From: Sphingobacteriaceae bacterium
GTDB taxonomy: Bacteria > Bacteroidota > Bacteroidia > Sphingobacteriales > Sphingobacteriaceae
Length of the DNA: 6,773 nucleotides
NCBI GenBank assembly: GCA_021740025.1
Contig: JAIPAN010000061.1
Location: 1-6,773, forward strand
Direction of reading: 5' to 3'
Made by a program: the position numbers and the translations under genes. The notes below the pieces were generated by a model, which had not been told where the DNA came from, did not search any database, and saw nothing but the letters and a program-made list of their open reading frames with translations. Below, one piece after another: positions 1-5,964 of this stretch; position 1 is the first letter of the stretch, and every line of letters starts with the position of its first letter.

Positions 1-1091
1 CTTTGGGTAAAACCATCTCGAATGAGGTGTATATTGCCGATTTGGCTAAAATGCCCCATTTATTGGTTGCCGGAGCCACCGGTCAAGGTAAATCGGTAGG
101 TATCAACGCCATTTTGGTTTCATTGCTTTATAAAATGCACCCATCGCAATTAAAATTTGTGTTGGTAGATCCAAAGAAAGTAGAGTTAACCCTTTTTCGT
201 AAAATTGAACGCCATTTCTTAGCTAAATTACCTGGCGAAGAAGATGCGATTATTACCGATACCAAAAAAGTAATTAATACGCTAAATTCTCTGTGTATAG
301 AAATGGATTTGCGTTACGACTTATTAAAAAATGCCCAAGTACGTAATCTAAAAGAATACAACCAGAAATTTGTTGGCCGTAAACTCAATCCCGAAGAAGG
401 TCACCGTTTCTTACCATTTATTGTACTGATTGTAGACGAGTTTGCAGATTTAATGATGACAGCCGGTAAAGAGGTAGAAGCCCCCATTGCCCGTTTGGCG
501 CAATTGGCCCGTGCGGTAGGTATTCACTTGGTTATTGCCACCCAGCGTCCATCGGTAAATATTATTACAGGTACCATTAAAGCCAATTTCCCAGCTCGTT
601 TAGCCTTTAGAGTTTTGTCTAAAATAGATTCGAGAACCATTTTAGATACCGGAGGTGCCGATCAGTTAATTGGCCGAGGCGATATGTTATTATCAACCGG
701 AAACGATTTAATACGTTTGCAGTGTGCCTTTGTTGATACGCCGGAAGTAGAACGTATTTCTGACTTTATTGGTGCACAAAAAGGCTATGATTCGGCTTGG
801 ATGTTGCCTGAATATGTAGACGAAAGTGGAGATGGAGCTTCGAGCAAAGATTTCGATCCGAACGATCGGGACCCTTTATTTGAAGATGCCGCACGATTAA
901 TTGTGATGCACCAACAAGGTTCTACCTCATTAATCCAACGTAAATTAAAATTAGGCTATAACCGAGCTGGCCGTATTATCGATCAATTGGAAGGAGCTGG
1001 TATAGTAGGCTCTTTTGAAGGAAGTAAAGCCCGTGAAGTACTCATACCAGATGAATACGCTTTGGAACAATTTTTGGACACCCTAAGCTAA
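1..1091 (+). CDS. ftsK: DNA translocase FtsK/SpoIIIE, C-terminal part (5' end outside window)
   Basis: This is the motor and DNA-reading part of FtsK, the septum-located hexameric ATPase that pumps chromosomal DNA during division and activates XerCD recombination at dif. Residues here are numbered from the TTG codon at position 3, which is only an internal codon; the gene enters from the left. The Walker A motif GATGQGKS is at residues 24-31. The Walker B motif is at about 139-147, with Asp145 and Glu146 in VDEFAD. The TQRPSV segment typical of FtsK follows. Residues about 290-352 form the winged-helix gamma domain that reads KOPS-type polar sequences (DPLFEDAARLIV, QRKLKLGYNRAGRI). The N-terminal membrane domain and linker are missing because of the window edge, not because of mutation. 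The C-terminus is intact, stopping at 1089-1091. A LolA-like gene follows after 11 bases; ftsK-lolA adjacency is also known in E. coli. Confidence 0.97.
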   Translation, partial: LGKTISNEVYIADLAKMPHLLVAGATGQGKSVGINAILVSLLYKMHPSQLKFVLVDPKKVELTLFRKIERHFLAKLPGEEDAIITDTKKVINTLNSLCIEMDLRYDLLKNAQVRNLKEYNQKFVGRKLNPEEGHRFLPFIVLIVDEFADLMMTAGKEVEAPIARLAQLARAVGIHLVIATQRPSVNIITGTIKANFPARLAFRVLSKIDSRTILDTGGADQLIGRGDMLLSTGNDLIRLQCAFVDTPEVERISDFIGAQKGYDSAWMLPEYVDESGDGASSKDFDPNDRDPLFEDAARLIVMHQQGSTSLIQRKLKLGYNRAGRIIDQLEGAGIVGSFEGSKAREVLIPDEYALEQFLDTLS

Positions 1092-1102
1092 AAAATTAGA
1101 TA

Positions 1103-1759
1103 ATGAAGATGAAACTAGTATTAAATACCGTGTTTTTTGTTTTAATAGGCCTTGTAGCAAAAGCGCAAACCGACGAAAAAGCAAAAATTATTTTAGCCGA
1201 AGTAAGCAAAAAATACCGGTCTTTCGACGTAATTAAAACCGAATTTTCGTACACACTCGATAATCCGCAGGCTAAAGTAAAAGAAACCCAAACTGGCACC
1301 TTATATTCAAAAACTAAATCCAACAAGTTTAAAGTGGTGCTAAAAGCCCAAGAATTGGTAAGCGACGGTAAAAACCAATGGACTTATTTAAAAGCAGATA
1401 AAGAGGTGCAATTGAGCGAAGTAGATAATTCATCGGATGCGATGAACCCTGCACGTTTATTTACCATTTACGAGAAAGGCTTTAAGTTTTTATTTACTGG
1501 CGATAGCAAATCTAAAGCCGGAAAAACGATACATAATATTGAATTAACGCCTTTAGATGGTAAACGATCTTTCTTTAAAGTGAAGCTCCAAATAGATAAA
1601 GTCTCCAAACAAATTACGCAGGCCATTATTTTCGATAAAAATGGCAATAGATATACCTACAGCATAAAAGCATTTGCCCCGAATGTAAAAGTAGCAGAAA
1701 CGTTTTTTACGTTCGACGTGAAAAAATATCCAGGCGTTGAATTGGTAGATTTACGTTAA
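1103..1759 (+). CDS. lolA: LolA-like outer-membrane lipoprotein carrier protein, periplasmic
   Basis: This 218-residue exported protein is of the LolA type, which ferries lipoproteins through the periplasm from the inner-membrane LolCDE complex to the outer membrane. Residues 1-21 are a signal peptide: Lys2/Lys4, a hydrophobic core from about 5 to 18, and an AKA cleavage site before Gln22. The rest alternates short beta strands, fitting the LolA half-barrel (YSKTKSNKFKV, WTYLKADKEVQL, ITQAIIFDKNGNRYTYSI). The PGVELVDLR ending resembles other Bacteroidota LolA-like proteins as I remember them. The ATG at 1103 is chosen because it gives a clean signal peptide; a second in-frame ATG at 1109 would work almost as well. 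No Shine-Dalgarno motif is visible, only an A-rich leader. The position right after ftsK supports the assignment. Bacteroidota often have several LolA-family proteins, so the exact client is uncertain. Confidence 0.85.
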   Translation: MKMKLVLNTVFFVLIGLVAKAQTDEKAKIILAEVSKKYRSFDVIKTEFSYTLDNPQAKVKETQTGTLYSKTKSNKFKVVLKAQELVSDGKNQWTYLKADKEVQLSEVDNSSDAMNPARLFTIYEKGFKFLFTGDSKSKAGKTIHNIELTPLDGKRSFFKVKLQIDKVSKQITQAIIFDKNGNRYTYSIKAFAPNVKVAETFFTFDVKKYPGVELVDLR

Positions 1760-1765
1760 CACCCC

Positions 1766-2041
1766 ATGAACTTATCAATTACCAACCATACGCTTGATAA
1801 GTTAGAAAGCCTTTTAAAAGCCCTTGACTATCGGGTGCGTTACGAAAAAGGTAATTTTAAAACAGGCGCCTGTATGCTCGAAAATAGTAGGGTAGTGGTG
1901 GTGAATAAGTTTTCTAATCTAGAAAGCAAAATTCAGGGTTTAGCCAATTTAATAGCAACTTTGGAGGTGCAAGATCAACTTTCAGACGATAAGCAAAAGC
2001 AACTCCTCAATCAATTGAAACAAACTACACTAAAGCTGTGA
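1766..2041 (+). CDS. Small conserved-type Bacteroidota protein of unknown function
   Basis: This is a 91-residue soluble protein with no signal peptide and no membrane helix. I recognise the type, a small protein seen in Bacteroidota with a YRVRYEKGNFKTG core (here about residues 22-34) followed by a hydrophobic strand RVVVVNKF (42-49), but I know no function for it. The layout suggests an N-terminal helix (about 7-20), a beta hairpin across the core, then helices to the end. The last 25 residues are rich in Gln, Lys and Leu. Cys36 is the only cysteine. It starts 6 bases after the LolA-like stop, and its TGA stop overlaps the GTG start of the next gene, so it is probably co-transcribed and translationally coupled with the metallo-hydrolase. 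A partnership with that enzyme is plausible but is inference only. Confidence 0.8.
   Translation: MNLSITNHTLDKLESLLKALDYRVRYEKGNFKTGACMLENSRVVVVNKFSNLESKIQGLANLIATLEVQDQLSDDKQKQLLNQLKQTTLKL
2038..2041 (+). promoter_or_regulatory. GTGA stop/start overlap (translational coupling site)
   Basis: The four bases GTGA hold both the TGA stop of the 91-residue protein (2039-2041) and the GTG start of the PhnP-like hydrolase (2038-2040). Starting here gives the family-typical N-terminus MKVTFLGTGTSQGVP, and no upstream ATG is available in this frame near the junction. Overlaps of this kind usually mean that ribosomes finishing the first gene re-initiate on the second. Confidence 0.75.
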
Positions 2042-2802
2042 AGGTAACTTTTTTAGGCACTGGTACATCGCAAGGCGTACCCGTAATTGCGTGTAGTTGT
2101 GCGGTATGCACCTCGGCCGATACCCGCGATAAACGCTTACGATCTTCTATACTTTTGCAAGTTGCCGATAAAAATATTGTCATCGATTCTGGCCCCGATT
2201 TTCGTTACCAGATGCTTAGAGCCGGTGTAATACATTTAGATGCACTGGTGTTTACACACGAACACAAAGACCATACCGCAGGGCTAGACGATATTAGGGC
2301 CTTTAATTATAAACAAGGCGAAGCCATTAATGTATATGCCCATAAACGGGTGCAAGATGCGCTTAAAAAAGAATTTTCGTACATTTTTGCCCATCATAAA
2401 TATCCCGGCATTCCTCAATTAGATTTGTTTGAAATTGGTCATCACCCTTTTGAGGTGGCCGGTGTACCCTTTATTCCCATAGAGGTAATGCACTTTCAAT
2501 TACCCGTTTTAGGTTTCCGCATAGCCGATTTTACCTACATTACCGATGCAAAAACCGTTACAGAGGTAGAGAAAGCAAAAATTAAAGGAACGAAGGTATT
2601 GGTAATTAATGCCCTGCAGCAAGAAAAACACATTTCGCATTTCACACTAGAGGAAGCATTGGCATTTGCCCAAGAGATAGGAGCCGAAAAAACCTATTTT
2701 ACACACATTAGCCACCGTTTAGGCACCCAAGAAACAATTTCCAAATTGGTACCTCCTGGCGTGGAACTAGCTTACGATGGCTTGTGTATAGAGTTGGGAT
2801 AA
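2038..2802 (+). CDS. PhnP-like MBL-fold metallo-hydrolase (probable phosphodiesterase)
   Basis: This 254-residue cytoplasmic enzyme has the metallo-beta-lactamase fold, close to the PhnP/tRNase Z side of the superfamily. The metal-binding signature HEHKDH is at residues 74-79 (His74, His76, Asp78, His79). Further likely ligands are His152 (VMHF), Asp170 (TDAK) and His223 or His226 in the C-terminal THISHR motif. The N-terminus has a Cys19-x-Cys21-x2-Cys24 cluster matching the extra structural zinc site of E. coli PhnP, which is known to use three cysteines and a C-terminal-region histidine. PhnP is a cyclic phosphodiesterase of phosphonate breakdown. No other phn gene is visible here, so the substrate is open and a cyclic phosphate ester or cyclic nucleotide is only a family-based guess. 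Length is normal for the family. The GTG start is discussed under the overlap entry. The gene ends 4 bases before a convergent tRNA. Confidence 0.88.
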   Translation: MKVTFLGTGTSQGVPVIACSCAVCTSADTRDKRLRSSILLQVADKNIVIDSGPDFRYQMLRAGVIHLDALVFTHEHKDHTAGLDDIRAFNYKQGEAINVYAHKRVQDALKKEFSYIFAHHKYPGIPQLDLFEIGHHPFEVAGVPFIPIEVMHFQLPVLGFRIADFTYITDAKTVTEVEKAKIKGTKVLVINALQQEKHISHFTLEEALAFAQEIGAEKTYFTHISHRLGTQETISKLVPPGVELAYDGLCIELG

Positions 2803-2806
2803 AAAG

Positions 2807-2890
2807 TGCTCGGAACGAGATTCGAACTCGTACGTCCATTCGAACGCCACCCCCTCAAGATGGTGCGTCTACCAATTTCGCCACCCGAGC
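2807..2890 (-). tRNA. tRNA-Leu (anticodon GAG)
   Basis: Read on the minus strand, this 84-base segment folds as a complete class II tRNA. The acceptor stem GCTCGGG pairs with TCCGAGC (one G-T pair), with discriminator A at 2807. The D arm has GCG/CGC around a loop containing GGTAGA. The anticodon stem CCATC/GGTGG encloses the loop TTGAGGG, giving anticodon GAG, which reads CTC and CTT leucine codons. A long variable arm (CGTTC/GGACG around GAAT) marks the class as Leu/Ser/Tyr. The T arm is ACGAG-TTCGAAT-CTCGT. The 3' CCA is not encoded: the next bases on the transcript are C and then five T, so CCA must be added by nucleotidyltransferase. The gene is convergent with the PhnP-like hydrolase, 4 bases away, and a promoter box lies just upstream. 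Confidence 0.97.
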
Positions 2891-2899
2891 ATTGTGGGG

Positions 2900-2907
2900 C
2901 AAATATA
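2900..2907 (-). promoter_or_regulatory. Bacteroidota-type -7 promoter box for the tRNA-Leu
   Basis: On the minus strand these bases read TATATTTG, an exact match to the TAnnTTTG consensus used by the primary sigma factor of Bacteroidota. The box lies 9 bases before the first tRNA base, so transcription would start within a few bases of the mature 5' end. The -33 TTG element is less convincing. One candidate (minus strand, 2933-2935) sits 25 bases from the box, slightly beyond the usual spacing of roughly 17-23. Another (2919-2921) sits only 11 bases away. Confidence 0.7.
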
Positions 2908-3030
2908 CACAGCTTTTACAATTCTATCTAGCCAAAATTTCAAAAATCCATAGTTCATAGTCTGTTTATCGGTTTGGCATCATTTCTGCATAACGTATGC
3001 TATAACACTATTTTTAAACACACATTTGAT
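2908..3030 (+). promoter_or_regulatory. Divergent intergenic region, presumed promoter region of the response-regulator operon
   Basis: This AT-rich stretch separates the leftward tRNA from the rightward response-regulator cluster, so the rightward promoter must lie here or further left. The only near match to TAnnTTTG on the plus strand is TATTTTTA at 3009-3016, one mismatch, about 14 bases before the ATG. No TTG lies at a normal distance from it; the nearest useful one (2974-2976) is 32 bases away. I therefore cannot point to the promoter with confidence. I see no strong inverted repeat that would suggest an operator or riboswitch. Confidence 0.35.
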
Positions 3031-3405
3031 ATGGAAACTCAAAAACCTAAAATTTTGGTAATAGAAGACGAAGAGTTAGTACGCAATGTATTGGCCTTCC
3101 GCTTAAAAAAAGATGGTTATGAAGTGGTTTTAGCAAAGGATGGGGAAGAAGCTATGAAGGAGCTGGCTGCACAAAGCTTTAACCTGGTTTTGGTAGACAT
3201 TATGCTTCCATACGTAGGTGGCTTAGAATTAACCACGTATATAAAATCGACACCAAAAACTAAAGATACTCCAGTAATTGTACTGTCTGCCAATGGTTTA
3301 GAGCAAGTAATTTTAGATGCATTTGCCTTAGGAGCCGATGACTTTATAGTGAAGCCATTCAATTTGGCCGAATTGTCTATTCGAGTAAAACGTACTATTC
3401 GTTAA
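3031..3405 (+). CDS. Stand-alone receiver-domain response regulator (CheY-like)
   Basis: This 124-residue protein is a single receiver (REC) domain with no output domain. All key residues are present: the acidic pair Glu12-Asp13 (VIEDEE), the phospho-acceptor Asp56 (LVDIMLP), the switch residue Ser86 (VLSANG), and Lys108 followed by Pro109 (VKPF). It should be phosphorylated by a histidine kinase encoded elsewhere and then act by protein contact rather than DNA binding. The ATG at 3031 is chosen because METQKPKILVIEDE places the first beta strand as usual. An upstream in-frame TTG at 2974 would add 19 residues that do not belong to the fold. The gene opens the right-hand cluster and is followed after 16 bases by the HEAT-repeat protein, which is a plausible output partner. 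That pairing is inference from position. Confidence 0.93.
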   Translation: METQKPKILVIEDEELVRNVLAFRLKKDGYEVVLAKDGEEAMKELAAQSFNLVLVDIMLPYVGGLELTTYIKSTPKTKDTPVIVLSANGLEQVILDAFALGADDFIVKPFNLAELSIRVKRTIR

Positions 3406-3421
3406 AAATTTGTATAGAAGT

Positions 3422-4540
3422 ATGCATGCTATTTGGACATTTTTTACTGCTATTAATCAATTTCCTGGGCTTATTCAGTCGGCCATTATGGTGGTTATTA
3501 TTTGTTCTGCTGGCTTGATGTGCCTATATCTATATTTAATCTTTAATAGAATACATCATGTAATTGCCTCAAACTTTACAGCCAAATGGAATATTGAAAT
3601 ATCGCAAATATTAGCTGAATTAGTTGCCGAAGACGACTTATCTATTTCGCAAAGTGTAGAAAAATATTCCCATAAAATTAAAAAATTACCATTTCGGAAA
3701 AAAGCCATAAAATTATTGGTGGAGGAGGAGATTTTACGTTATCATAGGCAGTTTACCGGTAAAACCGCCGAAGTACTTAGCGAATTATATGTTGCCCTAA
3801 AGCTTGAAAAAATAGCCTATACACGCTTAAGAGATAGCAATTGGGAAAACCAAGTGCAAGGAATAACGATATTGGCTGAGCTCAATATAAAACAAGCTGC
3901 CCCGAAATTAGTGGCTTTGTGCGACGATGAAATTGCTACCCTACGTATGGAAGCACAAGCTGCTTTCTTAAAACTCAGCGATCAAGCACCTTTTAGATTT
4001 TTAGATAGAGCTAGGGAGCATATATTGGAATGGCATCAGCTAGTATTAATAGAAGTAATTTCTACAGCCCAAAATTTAACGATTCCCTCTTTTTCGCAGT
4101 GGTTGGCTTCCAAAAACGATACTGTTGTTGTTTTATGTCTTAAACTAATTCGTCAGTATCAGCAATTTGAATCCATCCCGAATTTGCTCGACTTATTAGA
4201 TCATACCAACGACGAAGTACGCTTATTGGCAATAGAACTCCTAGGTCAGTTTGAAGCCTATGCCCACGAAGAAGAGTTGATACAGCGCTATGCAACTACT
4301 AGCCACACCGAAAAATTAGCCATTTTACATGCTCTAGGCCAAATTGGATCTGGCAAACAATTGGATTTTTTACAAGCCCAATTGGGTGATGATTCCTATG
4401 CCATTGTATTTAATGCACTGCTGGCTATAAAGAAACACGGTAAGATAGGTGAAGGGCTAGTGAAACGGCTATATGAAACATCCTTGCCTAAAAATCGCCA
4501 ACTCATAGACCATTTATCAGACCACCGATTAATTCCTTAA
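3422..4540 (+). CDS. Membrane-anchored HEAT-repeat protein
   Basis: This 372-residue protein probably acts as a scaffold or adaptor. A single hydrophobic segment at residues about 17-41 (IMVVIICSAGLMCLYLY) anchors it in the inner membrane. The following Arg43, His45 and His46 suggest that the rest faces the cytoplasm. Residues about 45-140 are charged and helical, possibly a linker or coiled segment. From about 143 onward there are five or six HEAT-like helical pairs, beginning near 143 (QVQGITILAEL), 168 (DDEIATLRMEAQAA), 232 (NDTVVVLCLKLI), 263 (NDEVRLLAIELLG), 294 (TEKLAILHALGQIG) and 322 (DDSYAIVFNALLAI). HEAT repeats bind other proteins, and no catalytic motif is seen. The ATG at 3422 is preferred over an upstream in-frame TTG at 3410, which sits only 4 bases after the previous stop. 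The gene lies 4 bases before the glycosyltransferase, so it is probably co-expressed with both neighbours. Docking of the receiver protein or the transferase is inferred. Confidence 0.85.
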   Translation: MHAIWTFFTAINQFPGLIQSAIMVVIICSAGLMCLYLYLIFNRIHHVIASNFTAKWNIEISQILAELVAEDDLSISQSVEKYSHKIKKLPFRKKAIKLLVEEEILRYHRQFTGKTAEVLSELYVALKLEKIAYTRLRDSNWENQVQGITILAELNIKQAAPKLVALCDDEIATLRMEAQAAFLKLSDQAPFRFLDRAREHILEWHQLVLIEVISTAQNLTIPSFSQWLASKNDTVVVLCLKLIRQYQQFESIPNLLDLLDHTNDEVRLLAIELLGQFEAYAHEEELIQRYATTSHTEKLAILHALGQIGSGKQLDFLQAQLGDDSYAIVFNALLAIKKHGKIGEGLVKRLYETSLPKNRQLIDHLSDHRLIP

Positions 4541-4544
4541 TACG

Positions 4545-5954
4545 ATGAACGACGTTTTTTCCATATTGGCAACCTTCTATCATTCTACCATTTTTTACTA
4601 TGCTTTATTTATTATGGTAGGTTATTTTTTATTAGCCCTTTTATCGGCTATTGAAATGAGAAATTACCTTAAAAAGAATGCCATGGTAGATTATAAAACT
4701 ATTTTGGTATCGCCGCATGCACCGGGGGTATCTATTTTAGCCCCAGCATTTAATGAGGCGGCTAGCATTATAGAAAATGTACATTCTTTGCTTTCGTTGC
4801 ATTACAACAAAGCCGAAGTTATTGTGATTAACGATGGAAGTACCGATACAACCTTAGCGAACTTAATAGCCCATTACGATTTAGAAGCAGTAAACTTCGC
4901 CCTTAATCAGCAATTGCCCACTAAGCCGCTAAGAGGAGTGTACAAGTCTAAAAATCCGGCTTATGCCAAGCTTACGGTTGTAGATAAAGAAAACGGTGGA
5001 AAAGCCGATGCCTTAAATATGGGTATCAATATTTCTCGTTTCGAACTTATTTTATGCATTGATGCCGATTGTATTTTAGAGCACGATGCCATTTTAAAAC
5101 TTGTAAAACCCTTTTTAGATAGTGCAAGACCTGTAATTGGTGTGGGTGGAGTAGTGCATATTGCCAATTCGTGTGAGGTTAAAAACGGACATTTAGTAAA
5201 AGTACATCTCCCTAATACCATATTAGCACGATTTCAGGTTATTGAATATATACGAGCTTTTTTAATGGGGCGGATGGCGTGGAGTCGGTTAAATGGCTTA
5301 TTAATTATTTCGGGTGCAATGGGCCTTTTTGATAAAAAGGTAGTGATTGCTTGTGGGGGATACAATACCCAAACGGTAGGTGAAGACATGGAATTGGTGT
5401 TGCGCATGCGTAAATACATGCATCAGCAAAAGAAACCTTACCGACTTATTTATATACCCGACCCTTTGTGTTGGACAGAGTGCCCATCCGATTTTTCAAC
5501 TTTAACCCGTCAACGTAATAGATGGACTAGAGGTACTATGGAATGCCTAACCTTACATAAAGATCTGTTTTTCAATCCTAAATATGGTTTATTAGGGCTT
5601 TTAAGTTATCCATATTGGTTTTTTTTCGAGTGGTTAGCACCCCTAATTGAGGTTTTAGGACTTTGTATATTTACGTATATGGCCTTTACAGGCTTTATTC
5701 ATTGGGCCTTTTTTGGAATTATATTGGTAATGGTTTATTTATATACCGTAACACTAACTACCTTAACCATACTATTCGAAGAGTTTTCGTATCGAAAATA
5801 TACCTCCGGTAGCGATTTGCTTAAACTTTTAGGTTTGGCATTACTAGAACCAATCCTATACCATCCGATGGTATTGTATTTTGCTATTATTGGTAATATC
5901 GATTTTTTTAGAGGTAAAAAATCATGGGGAATGATGGTTAGAAAAGGCTTTTAA
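4545..5954 (+). CDS. Membrane-bound family 2 glycosyltransferase, processive (PgaC/BcsA-like)
   Basis: This 469-residue inner-membrane enzyme should polymerise a sugar from a nucleotide-sugar donor on the cytoplasmic face and pass the chain outward. One membrane helix lies at about 15-36. The GT-A catalytic domain carries the motifs of processive beta-glycosyltransferases: Asp97 in INDGS, Asp173-Ala-Asp175 (DAD, metal and UDP binding), the GED motif with Glu280 and Asp281 (probable catalytic base), and Gln323-Arg-Asn-Arg-Trp327 (QxxRW). Several membrane helices follow from about 349 to 415 and from about 423 to 455. Between the first two motifs there is a segment containing PLRGVYKSKNPAY and then VVDKENGGKADALN. 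I remember this as typical of a widespread but poorly characterised GT2 subfamily, and it sets the protein apart from textbook cellulose synthase. No PilZ domain is present. The polymer product cannot be told from sequence. The start ATG is 4 bases after the HEAT gene. Confidence 0.92.
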   Translation: MNDVFSILATFYHSTIFYYALFIMVGYFLLALLSAIEMRNYLKKNAMVDYKTILVSPHAPGVSILAPAFNEAASIIENVHSLLSLHYNKAEVIVINDGSTDTTLANLIAHYDLEAVNFALNQQLPTKPLRGVYKSKNPAYAKLTVVDKENGGKADALNMGINISRFELILCIDADCILEHDAILKLVKPFLDSARPVIGVGGVVHIANSCEVKNGHLVKVHLPNTILARFQVIEYIRAFLMGRMAWSRLNGLLIISGAMGLFDKKVVIACGGYNTQTVGEDMELVLRMRKYMHQQKKPYRLIYIPDPLCWTECPSDFSTLTRQRNRWTRGTMECLTLHKDLFFNPKYGLLGLLSYPYWFFFEWLAPLIEVLGLCIFTYMAFTGFIHWAFFGIILVMVYLYTVTLTTLTILFEEFSYRKYTSGSDLLKLLGLALLEPILYHPMVLYFAIIGNIDFFRGKKSWGMMVRKGF

Positions 5955-5964
5955 GCATACAATT

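Noticed and set aside
1096..1326. Minus-strand open frame of 76 codons opposite the lolA-like gene
   Set aside because: It lies entirely antisense to a clear secreted-protein gene, has no recognisable domain, and its composition is what the reverse of an AT-rich gene gives.
2735..2748. Inverted repeat CAATTT-CC-AAATTG as a possible terminator
   Set aside because: It lies inside the hydrolase coding region, is AT-rich with a two-base loop, and has no T-run after it.
3009..3016. TATTTTTA as the -7 promoter box of the response-regulator operon
   Set aside because: It has one mismatch to TAnnTTTG at the important last base, no TTG at normal spacing, and AT-rich DNA gives such near matches by chance.
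2974..3030. TTG-initiated N-terminal extension of the response regulator
   Set aside because: The extra 19 residues precede the normal first strand of a receiver domain. ATG at 3031 gives a family-typical N-terminus and leaves room for a promoter.
3117..3362. Minus-strand open frame of 81 codons opposite the receiver domain
   Set aside because: It is fully antisense to a REC domain with all catalytic residues, and its Ser/Thr/Lys-rich product resembles no family.
3410..3421. TTG start for the HEAT-repeat protein
   Set aside because: ATG at 3422 keeps the whole membrane segment and is a stronger start codon; the four extra residues add nothing.
4961..5419. Two minus-strand open frames (4961-5221 and 5234-5419) opposite the glycosyltransferase
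   Set aside because: Both overlap the catalytic core of an intact enzyme and have no domain signal.
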